Source: Polytrichum commune (taxonomy: Eukaryota; Streptophyta; Polytrichopsida; Polytrichales; Polytrichaceae). From it: DNA of 64,000 nucleotides. The notes below the pieces were generated by a model that was given only the letters and a program-made list of their open reading frames with translations, made no database searches and was not told where the DNA came from. Of the stretch, positions 47,011 through 60,395 are shown piece by piece. Position 1 is the stretch's first letter. Each line of letters begins with the position of its first letter. The stretch spans positions 4,652,501 to 4,716,500 of the forward strand of contig OX485808.1 in NCBI GenBank assembly GCA_950295325.1, written 5' to 3'. A program made the position numbers and the translations under genes.

Positions 47011-49989
47011 TAAATAGTGTGTTGTTCGTCCTATAGATATGGAAACTTCGAATGACCCATCTCGTGTTACGTGACGAATCTCTAAAAGTATTAGAAAATG
47101 AGGTGGGTTTATCCATAACAAATATCCACTGCACCCCAGCAGGGGCATTCACTCTGGTTTAGATGACATAGATATTTTTCAGAGTTTTAATACATTTGTA
47201 TTTACATGATCATTGAAGCCGATGCCATCAAGATCACTCAATTTGAGTGATGTATATGCATTCTTCTTAGGGTCGGTTTAGATCACGGGGAAGATGTGCA
47301 CTAGTCAAGAATTTTAGGGGAACGGAGCAATGTGAATGGCTACAAAGTGGGTTCTTTACTAGTTCGGGTTAACACTACAACCAAGACTTATCCAGTGGAG
47401 AACTTCAAGCATGGAATGAAAAATTAATTGGCATGGCTACCAACATGGCAACACTTTTTGCTAGGAGAGTTCTTCAAAGGTCAAGTTTCTTCGACAATCT
47501 CAAACCCTCTGAAAATAAACTTGGCCTCCAAAGAACTCCAACTTGAGGTTTTTTTGTATCGTTTTTCGTCTTGTCCGCCATACCAATTGTTAGCTCAAAT
47601 AACCTTGTCTTGTGTTGAAATTCTTGACCAACCAATGCACTTCTTCATTATAATCTAAACCAGCCCTTAGTGAGCCTTGAAATTATGTATGTTGGGTGGG
47701 TTGGTCATGTTATGTAGGGCCATCGAAAACAGATAAAGTTGTGCAAATGTCGATTCTTGACTTTTATTTCTCCAAGCGATCCTTGGTCCTTGGAATGACA
47801 TCACATGCACATGCATTGTGTCCACAACTACGTAGTTTTTACATTAAAAGTAGGTGCCTATGGTTCGTTGTCCAAAGTAGGTACTACAACACGTTTTCTT
47901 TTAAAAGTTCATTCAACCTTAACCCCTGGTATAAGACAAATGATGTTTGTGATCATTTACAAACATCACATCTCAAACCACTACTAAGCAATTGCATGAT
48001 GGTCTCTTTCCAAAGAAAAAAAGGTTGCAAGTAAAAACAACTCTAATAATTTATACTTGTTCGTTGAAAAGTTCAAAACACACAGCCTAAGTGCTCCCCA
48101 TATACACAAAAACCCAAAATTATAGGAGAACCACGCTCATTTGATACATGATCCCACGAAACGCGACCAATGAGTTGTATAATGTTATGCTACTATGAAA
48201 ACTTCAAGTAATTTTAGTGATTGTTTGTTACCTTTGGGACCACTATGGATTTCGCCAAGTTCATCATGATGTCAATTCCAAAAGTAGTATACTTATATAT
48301 TAAGTTTCTTGTAGTAGGCGGACTTCACAAGAACATTTCATCATGTCTAGCTTAGGTTGCCGAAGAAACCACCTTACCTTTTAGAGGTTATAGGTTGGTT
48401 GGTTGGTTGGTTGGTTGGTGGAGATTCATAATCCGATGCACAAGTGCATTGACTCGGATGCCGTTGGTCCAAGTTTGAGTTCCCGTGGTGCCACAAAAAT
48501 GTTCAACGGCCTAGTGTTGGATTGTTGTGGGTTAAAATATACCCAACCACCCACCTAGCATTCGAGACAAAGGAGAAGGTTTGCCATAGCTTATGTTTGC
48601 CACGTAATTTTATCCATCATGGACGAGGAACCCAACGAGGAGGGTTCGCTTACAAAAGAAATTGTACGGAATTGTAGTTAATTACTTTTGCATTTGGATT
48701 CCATTGATCTAATTTCATATGATGTCCAAAAATGAAATCCTCATTCAACTACCAACAAGATCTTATATATATATATACTATTCTCATATGCTTGAAAGGA
48801 TAATATTAAACGCAGTTATCACATGCAATTTTAGTTTAGCACTAAAAGCGAATTAAGAGAGTTTGTTAAAATATGTAATTGGTTGGAGTGTTGCTACAAA
48901 TTAAGAATAAGAATAAGAATAAGAATCTAGGAGGGGTGTTGTTTCAAGTGAGTGCACCTAGTATGGGCCGCTTTTGGGATTTTGACATATCATGCAAAGA
49001 TTTAATAACAAATATGAATCAAATGAGTAAAGTTCAACAAGGAACATGAGAGTGGAGCTACTCTTCATGAAGATGATTGAAATATCATACAAATCTATGA
49101 CATGAACGACTAAAGTCATAGATGATTTCTATGATAGTTTTCTCTTTGGGATGTGTACATGTATATTGGAACTCATTGTAGGGTCACGATTCAAAATGGG
49201 TGCCCTCGCCTTAGGACACATAATACGCTTGTATGGTGCACAATTGTCCCTTGCATGCGAATATATGAGCTACATGTGATGATGCATGCAAGGTTGAGGT
49301 TGAGAGAGCCTCCATCAACATTGACGGGATATCGATGCATGTCCAAAGTAAAGAATGACATGGAATGACAACATTCCGAGTATTAAAATCAACTAGTTGA
49401 CCTTACAAGGTATGTGGTCATAACATATGTCACTTTTTTGTGTCCCTTCCAAGTTGAGTCATGCTTAACTACAAGCCTTGTCATACAACTCAAATACAGG
49501 TGTCTAATCACCTCTTGAAAGAATAGGGTGGGTGTTTTTAATATATAATATGTGATGATTTGTACGAACCTCCAAGAAGTCGTGAAGTACTAATATTTAA
49601 TGTGATTTATGGCAACGAATCTAGTTTTTAGTGAAACGTTTAAAAAAGAGGAAGTGAAAACAAAGCCATGCACAATGATGGTGACTAGATAGAAATACAT
49701 GGTATGAATACGAGTCTAGGTCATTCACACAAGCTCAATCGCCCTTAATAATTCATTATGCATATATGTATGCTCCAATTAGAATGCACATATGGTGAAT
49801 GTGATCATTTTAGATAGGGTCATGTTTGACATTCTAAACTAAAGATAAAAAAAACCTCAAACCCTTTCGTATGACATCTTGAAGCTCAACCATGACCTAT
49901 CAGACCTATACGTGTTAAGAAAAGTGACCACATAAGACCCACATACCTTAGACACTACAACTCTTCCAACTTTCATATACAAAGTGCTT
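47011..49989. other. AT-rich intergenic DNA with microsatellites
   Basis: (GGTT)n lies at about 48391-48419 and (AATAAG)n at about 48899-48925. Open frames are short and motif-free. Confidence 0.4.
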
Positions 49990-50110
49990 TCCTACTAGGT
50001 AGACTTACAGGGGGAGAAGGAAGTCTCACATACGAGCATACCTTTCATCCATCCAACATGAACCCTTGATCCCCCTAATAAATTTGTGACCGATTTATCT
50101 CAAATTACTT
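49990..50110 (+). pseudogene. Partial paralogue of the 9.1-9.8 kb decayed ORF
   Basis: Reads HIRAYLSSIQHEPL, matching the FRM-stop-AYLSCIQHKNL segment at 9250-9290. The Arg codon here is CGA where the other copy has TGA. Too short to name. Confidence 0.4.
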
Positions 50111-53100
50111 GGACTACACTAATTTGGAGTCTTTGAAACTAATTCCAGTGTCAAATCAACTAGAAAATATAACCTTTGAGGGCTACATACTATTTCCACG
50201 CTTTTATGGTGGATGAACGAGATTTACCCTCGTATACAATAACTCCCTCTCTCCCGGCTTACATGATGTTTGGTTTGCATGGATCGATTTGTACACTCCC
50301 ACCAGTATAATATGTATATATTCTCAATCAGTGCCATGCTGGAAAGCTTTGTATACCAATTACGTTTCCGAGTTTCCATACTCATGAACATCATACTAGT
50401 CAAAATAATACCTAAAAGGGTGCTCTATTTCGTGATCATCTGTAATGCAACGACCTCATTATCTAGCTTACTTTAATAGAACACGCAACTTGATATAGCA
50501 TCTGAGTGGTACCAACATTATAGAGTGTTAAACTTTGCACATCATGCCTCCTCTATAGAGGGAGGAGGTTGGGGCGAACCAACATGTACACTGGTTCCTT
50601 GGAGGCAAGGGTTTAGGCATTCAACAAGGAACGAGTATATGGGTTGGTTCGCCCAAATAAGAGAGAGGAGATGCCAGCCGTAAGTTGATGTGAATGAGGG
50701 ATGACCCCGGGCTACATGACATTTGCCCATGGATGGGCCCTGCCATAGGCACGCCTCCTCCCTGCCCACTCTGCCCGACTTCCAAAAAAAAGTTGCCCGT
50801 GCATTCTTGAAGGCCACTTGTCCATATAAGCCATATTGAGTGCACTTCATCTTCAAGGTCCAAAATCCAATATATATGTTCACTTTTATTGAGTAAATAA
50901 GCAATTGATTGGGATTTCATTTTTGAAGTGAAACTGTCAATAAAGCATGTATAAAACTTGGAAGTCAAAAGTACTACAAAACCCTCATTAGCATTGAGGT
51001 TGTAATTTTGTGACTTACCATTGAAAGGGTCTTTGTCATTCTAAACAAGTGTGATTAAGCACATCATTCCTCATATATGAATTAAATCATGATTAATTCC
51101 AATATTGGTAATGTTGAAGGAGGAGTGTTTCTAAAGGAATTTCTCTGTCTTGGATCTTCGTTGTAGGGTGATGTACCAGTCTTCTGATAGTGGGGAGTGG
51201 TTTAGAGAAAGGGTGGTGTCTATGGAGTCTAGATGGATGTTGAAGTGTTTTTTTAGTATGTATAGGGATCTAGTGGTTGGTGATCTAGAGCATTGCTTGG
51301 TATTTTAGTTGTGGGAGGTGTTCAACTTCACCATATTTGTTGACTATAAATTTCACTATTCCTTGGTATATGTGGCCTAATGGGCCTGGGCCATTGAGTG
51401 TTTGTGTGAGTTGTTCACTAAGTGTAGTGGCATATCTTGGGAGTAGGGAGAATGCTTCAATGCCGAACGTTTTGTGGGGTAGATGAGCAAGGATGTTAAG
51501 GGAGTCTTTGGGGATGTTACATATAGATTTGGTGAGTTTATCCAGTTTCTTGTTGTCTGTGACAAAAACAAAATGCAACATAAAAGGCATGTTTTGTGCA
51601 CTAGTGTGTTGAAGATGCTATGTGCGGTGTGATCATGTAGTGTGTCTCCTTTGATGTGGAGTCGAAGGTGTCTACCCTTTGTGACTAACCCAAAGTCATT
51701 TTCAAATTTATGATGACATGCTCTCCCCCTTCAAATTCTATCACAAATGCACATTCTCCTCTCATTGAGTGGATGTTTGAGGTGTAGCTTGAGAAAACAT
51801 GCCCAATTCTTGATGATTTGGTTCAAAACAAATTCAATTGGGCTTGAGTATTCTGTACCAAGAAGTATGTTTATCTTGTGTAGACAATCGAGACATGAAC
51901 TTCAAGCATCTTCTTTGCTCATGTTTTTTAATCCGGTGTCGAACATATTAGTAATGTGGAAGCCCTTGGATACCCCAGTGTCATGTTTCACATTTTCATA
52001 TCTTGGAAGTTGTATGGGAGCGGTTGGGGGCAGTGTGCCTCGTAGTGAATGTGAGGAATATTATTGAATAGCTTGGGGAGTTTCTTTACATTTTGAGAGG
52101 ATGCATATTGGTTAAGATCCTTGTTCATGGTTGGTGGTAAAAGATTTGGTTGAGATTACGGGGTTGGCGCTTGACGGCATGAAGCTTGGTAGTAAGCGGT
52201 GGTGCAATTTGATGCAATTATTTCAGAGAAGGTTTGGCTCGTGGAGACATTAGGGCTAGGAAGAGGGTTTGAACGAGTAGGTGTTGTTGTGTGTATTCAT
52301 GGATTGCGGACATGTAATGTGAAATGATATTGATGTATTATGTACGATAGAGAGCATGGTTGTGTGGTGAGTGTTAAACAAACCCTATTATGACATAGTA
52401 AAGAAAATATGCTTCCCTCTTGCGTTGAAAATCTGGATATATGGCGCCCATAGCGTGGTGGATATGGAGTGAACATGAAAAGTGAATGCCATTGAAATTC
52501 TTCCCCACACCAAATACTCACCTTTCTTCCTTTTACATTTTTCTAGAAGAGTTTACATACTCAAAAAATGTTAGGCATCTAAACACAATAATCAACATAA
52601 TGGGAGGTAACCTAAATGATAATTCAATAAGAAAAAATATTCACTTTGACAGAACATGAAGACAAATTACACAAACTATAAAAATTATGTGGAAAATGGC
52701 TATAGGCTTAATTTGGCTCTGCTAATCATCTCACACTAAATGAGCGTTTCATATTCTACGAGTAGTGGGTGTAGAGCTAAAAAGTGTTCGTTCAAGGCCC
52801 ACTTACCTTACTTTGAAGGGGAACCCCATAAAATTTAATGGAAGAAGGCTAAATTTTGCTTATACTAGAGTTACTTGTAAAGTAAAGTAGATGAAACTAT
52901 GGGTTTAGTCCCAAACCCTAGATTCTTAAGAAGTAACACAAAGTCACCCAAGTTTGCTTACTGCTTAAAATCAATATACACAAAGATTTTTGCCGGACTA
53001 TTAAAAATCAGCTCTTTAGCATATCCTATTAGAATGGTTGGGCCAAGCTAGCCTTGCATAGGCCGATCCCAAATTTAGGACAATAGGTAGGTCCCATGCA

Positions 53101-53751
53101 CATACCTTATTTTAAATCCTAAAATTCTCTCACAATTGGAAAGGTGAAAAAAAGTCCCAAAAATCTCACCCAACTTTCAAAATAGACTCAGATACACAAT
53201 GAGCTAACGAGCTCTTAATAGAATGTTTTCTCAACGAAGGATCAAACCCACAATTTCATCCCTATTGGTCCAAGTCCAGTTGCACAATGAACCGGAGAGA
53301 AACCAACCTCTAGTTACAGATGAACTTGTTGAGTTTAAGAAACAACCAATTCAAATTCAAGACTTCAAAAAGAAAAGAAAAAAATTACCAATCAATTTAG
53401 AGGAATTTATAGAAGAATCCTCAATCTAACAAAGAAACACCGCAAAATGCCAACACGTAAACACCGGTGGGGCTTGGAAACACTATATTATATGTATGTT
53501 TGTGACCGATCGATTAATTTAAGCCTAAAAATCTTCCAGGACACTGAGTTGCAGTGTCCTTAACAGTGACAGCTATACACACTATAAACTACTATGATAG
53601 AGTGTTTAATATCCTCACATTTAAGCCCACATTTTATGTGCCTCCACTGACTAACCCATGTGTGACTTCGAGAGCTTCACTTTAACTTATTTTTTAACCT
53701 TGGAAACCAAATTTAGCTTCTGCACCACCACGTGCCAATGTATGGGGAGAA
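50111..53751. other. Intergenic DNA, no gene recognised
   Basis: A near-palindrome CCTCCTCTATAGAGGGAGG lies at about 50547-50567. Frames at 50542-50968, 51285-51590 and 53223-53429 have no motif or splice context. Confidence 0.35.
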
Positions 53752-54350
53752 CCGGTATTTAGTGAAATGGCGGCCGGTTGGTTTGGTGAAAAGTCCGGTT
53801 GGATCGGGAAAGTGGAGGATGTGAAACCGGTGCTTTTAAAAACAAATCGGATTTCAACCGGCAACCATTTTGAGGAGGAGGATTTTTACCCGGATGAATT
53901 TTGAAATAGGCGGATTTCATCTGTTTTATTCATGTAGGGCCGGATATCATCTTATTCTAGGGTTTAGGTTATATGTTCGTTGTAGGCTTGTTGCAATTTG
54001 GTGAATGCCGAACATGTAAAGTTTTTGCTTCATTGTTGCATTTCATTGTTGACGGCTAGTGTTTAGAATGTATTATGTTCTTTGGACACATGTTGTTTGT
54101 AGATATAATTTTGATACATTGGAGAATCGGCTTCCTTATCAATGCCCAAGTTTCTGGCCGGTTGTCATTACAATGAAAAGGAAATTAGCCGGCACTTGAA
54201 AAAAAATGTAGGATTTTGGCTGGTCCAAATTAATGGCAACAAGTTTGCAACCGGTAAAATCCTAAAAAAACCGGTAGAAGTTATGAAGAGGCGGATTTTA
54301 GCTGGTTGAGTTCAAAAATCTCCCGAACCCTGCCACGTGCCCCCCCCCCT
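53752..54350. repeat. CCGG-rich degenerate region
   Basis: Many copies of ACCGGT, GCCGGTTG, CCGGTTGG and GGCGGATTT lie within otherwise AT-rich DNA, ending in a 10-base C run (54340-54349). It is reminiscent of the AACCGGTT words of family E but not clearly alignable with it. Confidence 0.4.
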
Positions 54351-54939
54351 TTCTCTTTCTAACTCCATTGGGACTCGTATATAACTAAACTATACAATGT
54401 CAACCTCGAAATGCCACGTAAAATCCGTGTTAGGTCACAAAGATTTTTAAGATATTTTTTCCCTCTCATGTTGTGGAGATATATATATATATACTACACT
54501 TGAAAGTTGTATTTAGAGTCATTGTGTGTTTGTTGGCTCTGTCTGTAGGACAGAGACTATGCATCAACTTCTTCGTTTCAAGAGAAAATTTCTTAACCAC
54601 TTTGTGTTCACACTTGGACGTTACTTGTTCTTGTTATTTTTGGTCCACTTTATTTAATGTGGATGTTAACTATAGTTTATATATAAGTGCTCCCTAAAAT
54701 GCATTGAAAGAAATCTAGTTAACTATAGTTATTTCGGTAGTTCTTGATTATTTATTTTAAAATTTTCGGGTGATAAATGAGTAGCTTCAATCCTTGACCC
54801 GTATTTGAGAAGAAAGTGCACAAAATCCAAGGAAGGTTTGGTATAATGAATAGCCATGAATTGGCATGAGCAAAGTGGACAACTACAATTGTAGTCTTTC
54901 ATAATAAAGAACAGAGCCTCACGGTTCTACCGTTTTCTT

Positions 54940-55266
54940 GTTTATGTCACTTTTGTAACCTTTTGATGACACTTCTTGCGAATGACTTTATAAGTGTTGT
55001 CACCCCGACTTACTTTTTGTTTTAACAACGTTTGGTAATATTGAACATCTCAACATTTATGGAATGAAGAATCGTGTCATGTGGATGATTGAACTTGGAT
55101 GAAAATCACTTAGTTAAGTGACAATAATCGTAAATTTATGATGTTCAAACTTTTCTTTACAAGGAATGACAAATAATGTTTGGTTTACATTTAGTCTTGG
55201 TGACAGTGCACGTGAGGTTTACAATTGGTTATTGAGCAAGATAAACATAATTGGTGACATTAGGTA
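54940..55266 (+). repeat. Dispersed repeat, family D
   Basis: It shares the ordered landmarks TGACACTTCTTGCGAAT, GATGAAAATCACTTAG, ACAAGGAATGACAAATAATG, TTGGTGACAGTGCACG and TTGAGCAAGA with 57077-57462. The terminal palindromes are degraded. Confidence 0.6.
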
Positions 55267-55943
55267 CAATTATCAATGCATAATATATCCTCACTAAACT
55301 CCTTAATATACATACGACTCTGATTGAGGTGAAGCGTCCCTCATTCACGCCTACCCCATAGGCTCTCTCTCTCTCTCTCTCAGCCAAAATTGTGGGATAA
55401 AATAGTGTAACATTATTCAAACCTTACAAAGGAGTTTGTGAACCCAAGAGCATCTAGGGGTGCATGTGCTAATGATTCTATATAGATTCCACATCTTCGT
55501 CAATTAGGGTGGCACACTCTTCCACCCTTGATTACGGTTGGCACTTGGGCCACTATCCATGATTCCTCCATCACCAAACTCAAAGATTGTGATATCCCTA
55601 CTTCCAACATTAAAAACCTTATGAAGACTTGATCACTCAATGCCACTAAATACCTCACTTGTGTTGTCCTCATTAAATTGGAACTTGAAAAGCACCAAGC
55701 TCATGTCTCCGTAAACTAGTTGATTTTCATAGTCGAACAATCTTGGACCGACCTATCAATAAGTAGGCGTGCTACATCGTCCTCCTCTTTCATTCCCATA
55801 CGGCAATGAAACGAGAATGGCCAACGGGCCATCTTCATGTCCGATTACTTGACGTTCTTTTTCATATAGATGCTATGAAAGCTCAATTTTAATGTTGTTT
55901 CTAGAATGAACATGGAAGATGTATGTAGTTCTTAGCCTCCAAC

Positions 55944-56165
55944 TACATTGATTGTCCCAATCAGTTTGTGTTATTATTCAGAGTCATGTAGTGCAATAAT
56001 GTCGTACTCATGAGTTCAATTTTTACCAACAAAAGTCCAATAGGTTGTTTGAGCGTTATAGAACATAAATGACTTTGCTTGGTGAAATATAACATTCCAA
56101 GTAAATAGTTGTAGCACTGCACAACTCTGAATAGTAACATGCACTAAATGACCGATAAATTTTTA
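55944..56165. mobile_element. MITE related to 62951-63171, inverted orientation
   Basis: It begins TACATTGATTGTCCCAAT. Its interior (CAATAGGTTGTTTGAGCG to AAATGACTTTGCTTGGTGAA) is the complement of the 62951 element's interior. The right terminus is degraded after TAACATGCACTAAATG. Confidence 0.65.
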
Positions 56166-56710
56166 TTGCAACATGATTTTTATTCCAAGCATTAGCAACT
56201 ATGACTTCAATACTTGCATGCAATCACAATCTAACTAACCTTTGGCTTTTGGACATTTTCATCAAATTCAAGATGGAGATTTTTTTCTTCTCTTGAAACA
56301 ATCACATAGACCGCTCTCAATTGGGCTAATCATTGAATTAGAATGGTTATCGCTTATAGAGCACGTAGTCTATTGATATCGTAGCATCATGTGTCTCTTT
56401 GTTGATACGTACAAGCCTTCATACGACATAAATGTAGGCATTATATCAAAAAGAGTTAAGTATAACGATACTCAGTTGTTGTCTCGACATAATATTATTC
56501 AGTTGCATGGTTGTGTCCCATTATGTATTTAGCATGTAACGTGGGCCTCCACAATCTAACCTACATGGTAAGAAACTTAGAAAATAGGAGGAAACCAATG
56601 CCGGCATGAATAATGAATAGTGCTAGTTTGAATAGTAAGAATAATGTGAATAGTGTCAATATTTTCAATGATAGTGATGTTGTGAAAAGTGATTTTAGGG
56701 AATAATTATG

Positions 56711-56830
56711 GGATGAACAATGTATCCTGCAAATATTTTTGGAATGAACAGTGTTTCCCATGAATATTTTTGGGATGAACAATGTTTTATGCGAATCTTT
56801 TTTGGGGATGAACAACAATTTTTGCGCATA
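56711..56830. repeat. ~31-bp tandem repeat, four units
   Basis: GGATGAACAATGT or a close variant starts at 56711, 56741, 56773 and about 56806, with ATATTTTTGG between units. The minus-strand open frame across it is a by-product. Confidence 0.6.
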
Positions 56831-57076
56831 GTACCAAGAGTATAACTCCACCCATATTTCCAAGTTCAGCTTGAATATATGAATAGTAGACGAATAATCC
56901 CATTTGTTCAAGGGACCCACAGAAGATAATTGACATATCCATGGTCATGAAACCAACCCATGTGGCTGAATAATATTATGACATTACGATGTGGGCCTCT
57001 AAAATATCAGTTCATAATCCTCGAATCATGCCTATGTTATCTGAAGATTCTCATTGTAGTACATATGAGTATGATT

Positions 57077-57462
57077 CTGAATATGATATTTAATGTCGTA
57101 TGGTATTTTATGTCGCTATGGTTGCTTTTCGGATGATACTTCTTGTGAAGAAGTGAACTAATATTGTCATGGATGATGGGTGAGTTTCATCCATTGGCCA
57201 AAACCCTCCCTTCTCTTTGTCACCAACTTGTGATGAAACATTGTCATGGATGATAGAAAGTTGGATGAAAAATCACTTGGTAAGTGACACTAATTGAAAC
57301 ACTGAAAATCTATAATCCCCCCCCCCAAAAAAAAAAAACTTACAAGGAATGACAGATAATGTTGGGTTAACATTTTGTGTTGGTGACAATTATACCGAGG
57401 TTCACAATCAATATTGAGCAAGACAATTAGAATTGGTGACACTAAATATCATATTTAGTGTA
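57077..57462 (+). mobile_element. Family D element, fullest copy
   Basis: About 386 bp. The right end is the palindrome TACACTAAATATG-type (GTGACACTAAATATC then ATATTTAGTGTA). The left end is a diverged version (ATATGATATTTAATGTC). The interior contains a 10-base C run followed by 12 A. No coding capacity: a non-autonomous inverted-repeat element. Confidence 0.6.
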
Positions 57463-58366
57463 GTTACCTATGCTAAGTACCCTTACAAGTGACCACACAA
57501 GGTGGCCCACAAACCTTGACTTTTTTCCTTTTTTTCTTTTCTTTTTTTCTTTTTTTCCAAAGAACTTAAAAAAATCACAGAGGTACAAATGGTTCACCAT
57601 ATAACATAAGTCCCCTTCCAAGCCCAATTGTGAGTCCAACTCAAACACCGTAACATTATGTAGGTAAGTAATGTAGATTCTCAATCACGCACTATGACCA
57701 TGGCCCCAATCTTTGGGTAGTTGTTGACTAAGAGGTTGTTTAGACCATGGACCAAAAAGGTGTCCCAATGCCTTTGTAAAATCTGTGATTGGTTGTTGAA
57801 CTCATCCCTAGACCACTTCTGTTCACACCAAGGAAAAAATATCAGGGTGACCATGGAATACGAGGTCCTCGAAAGACATATTTAAAAACTTACATTATCC
57901 ACTAACATGGTCCAACCAGTTTTGTGATGGGAGAGGCAAAAGAGGTGCTCTAGTAGAAAAAGGCAAGGGCATGTGTCAAAGAAACACAATTATAATATTT
58001 TTTTAATGAAATGCTTTTTGGGGGAAGAGAAGATGAAGACAAGAAAAGACAAAAGAATGGTCGAACTTGAATTTCTTTTGCGAAAATGCCCTTTTTAGAC
58101 ATATATTAAAAAAAAAAAAACACATTCACATTTGGGTGCACGGTCATTCCCCTTGGCCCACATTCGGTTTACACTTAGTGAGGGGCCCAACAACTTTGTA
58201 AATTGATTTCTTAAGAAACCAGACCATGAAAATTGGACCACCAAGCCACACCATTAGAAAAGGCCATCTTCTATGTCCCGACTTCATAGTCCATGGTGTA
58301 AGCTTAAACCGACCCTAATGTTATGCAACCCACCCTCTTATTAAAGGCATGAATAGTGGACGATCG
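57463..58366. other. Intergenic DNA, no gene recognised
   Basis: Pyrimidine-rich patch at 57518-57560; otherwise AT-rich without features. Confidence 0.35.
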
Positions 58367-58405
58367 CCCCCCCCCCCCCCCCCAAACACACACACACACA
58401 CACAA
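58367..58405. repeat. C17 homopolymer followed by (CA)n
   Basis: Seventeen C (58367-58383), then AAA and about nine CA units. Confidence 0.85.
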
Positions 58406-58539
58406 GACACTTGCCCACTCCTCTCTTCTCTACATGGGAGGCACAAGGCCCGAGTGAACTAGCTATGAGGCGCAAAAGAATGTTGAGAATATGGGGTTTA
58501 CTAAAATTAAAGAAAATATCACAAGCCTCATACAACATG

Positions 58540-58772
58540 AGAATCAGTGTCCAGGGCAGAGTTTTGGGCATCACCGGACAAACTCCTCGTGTTTCCAACT
58601 CCAACTGGTTGCGTGTTGTGTGATTTTTTATTTTTAAAATTTTCTTCAGTTTTGTCTTTATGAATCTGAGGCATATGTTCCATAGATTCCTCAAACACGG
58701 TTGGTGGTTTTCCTGAAGTTCTGCGATTTCAACCGGATATTTTTGTAACTAGCGGTCGGTTCCTTCCAATGT
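58540..58772. repeat. Dispersed repeat, family E, distant copy
   Basis: It shares TTTTGGGCATCACCGG, TGTTTCCAACTCCAACTGG, ATAGATTCCTCAAACACGG and AACTAGCGGTCGGTTCC with the copy near 22610. Confidence 0.6.
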
Positions 58773-58796
58773 TCAATATTGAAGTCTTCACCTGTC

Positions 58797-58821
58797 AAAT
58801 GCATTTTGGCCATCATTTTTA

Positions 58822-58852
<31 letters not shown>

Positions 58853-58892
58853 TTTATTTTTATTTTTTTTTGGGTGTGGAGGGGGGGGGGGG
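58797..58892. repeat. (ATTTTT)n microsatellite ending in G12
   Basis: About eleven ATTTTT units, then T-rich sequence, then a 12-base G run at 58881-58892. Confidence 0.85.
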
Positions 58893-59060
58893 TCACTTCA
58901 CAAAAATGTGTTCTGCAAAGTTTCCACCCTTTACAGTGAAGGTGTCTCCAAAACTTGCCTGTCACAAAATACAGTGGCTGCAATTTGCAAATGGGAACAT
59001 AGTTGGACTCCAATCTTGGCACCCTAGCAAACACTTCCGAGTTCCACTAACTCGAGTTTT

Positions 59061-59525
59061 CATCCAAATACATGTAGACGAAAGATCCCAACACTAATTC
59101 TTCACATTGGAAATTACAGTGGGCTGGACCATTTCAAATTACAATCAATAAATAGTGTGGGTGTTTGGGAATTAGTGTGGCCCATACTAATTGGACAAAA
59201 CAGTGTAGCGGTTGATTGGTTCTCCCCCGTTCATTGGCGACAACCGGTTCACCCTTGTAACTACACCATTTTGTGTGGCCCACATTAATGTTATAGCTCT
59301 TGCAGGCCTTGGTTAGCATCGGTAATTTTATACTACTTGCCTTGCCTTTAATTCTCATCCAAATATATGTAGACAGAAAACCCCACACTAATTTTTCACG
59401 CTGGAAATTACAGTGGGCTGGGCCACTTCAAATTACAATCGATAAATAGTGTGGGTTAAATGGGAATTAGTGTGGCCCTTGCTAATTAGGGAAAACAGTG
59501 TAGCGGTTGGTGGGTTCTCCTCCCT
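59061..59525. repeat. Direct duplication, period ~295 bp
   Basis: CATCCAAATACATGTAGACG at 59061 recurs as CATCCAAATATATGTAGAC at 59356. The match continues through GGAAATTACAGTGGGCTGG, GATAAATAGTGTGGG, GAATTAGTGTGGCCC and AACAGTGTAGCGGTTG for about 170 bp. Confidence 0.75.
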
Positions 59526-59759
59526 CTTTCATTGGCGACAATATTTTCCAAGGGTGTGGGATGCACGGTCCACCACTCATTCGCACTGCACTAGTACTGC
59601 TGGCTGAAAGCAGAAGATCTGCATTAATAAAGGGGCATGATAAACACGTGCGTTTTTTTATAAGCTATATCCTCATCCACCCAAGCCGCGAGTCAGTGGT
59701 CGAACACCCACCCCATCCTCAGGCGCACTTTTGCATTGAAAAAGCGGCCCCCACTGATT

Positions 59760-60395
59760 CGGGGCGCTCATCACACCCGCCACTTCTGGCACCATCCGTC
59801 GGCATCTCCGTCCGGCTGGAATAGTGTGGAAAGTGGTGGGCCAACGCCTGTTTTTTAACATAATTTTCAACATTTCCGCGGTTGGAATCGAACAAAATGT
59901 TTGGTGTGACCGGGGCATCAAGGGTTGATCACACCGGCCACTTCTGGCACCATCCGTCGGCACCTCCGTCTGGCTGTAATTATAGTGTGAGAAGTGGTGG
60001 GCCAACCTTTATTTGTCAACATAATCCCCAGCAATTCCACGGCTGGAATCGAACAAAATGTTTGGTGTGACAGGGGCATCAAGGGTTGATCACACCGGCC
60101 ACTTCTGGCACCATTCGTCGGCATCTCCGTCTGACTGTAATTATAGTGTGAGAAGTGGTGGGCCAACCTCTATTTGTCAACATAATCCCCAGCAATTCCA
60201 TGGTTGGAACCGGACAGAAAGTTTGGTGTGATCGGGGCATGAAGGGTTGATCACACTGGCCACTTTTGGCACCATCCGTCGGCATCTCCGGTTGTAATAA
60301 TGAGAAAGTGGTGGGCCATCATCTATTTCTCAACATAATCTCCAACAATTTCCCGGTTAGAACTGGATGGGAATTTCGTTGTGACTCATGCCCCG
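59760..60395. repeat. ~160-bp tandem repeat, four units
   Basis: CACTTCTGGCACCATCC (or one-base variants) starts at 59781, 59939, 60100 and 60261. Each unit also holds GTCGGCATCTCCG, AAGTGGTGGGCCA and GGTTGATCACAC. The serial minus-strand open frames here simply track the repeat. Confidence 0.85.

Noticed and set aside
59673..60285. Serial minus-strand frames with repeated MAHHFSHYNYSQTE-like peptides
   Set aside because: They follow the 160-bp tandem repeat and change frame with it; no motif or start context.
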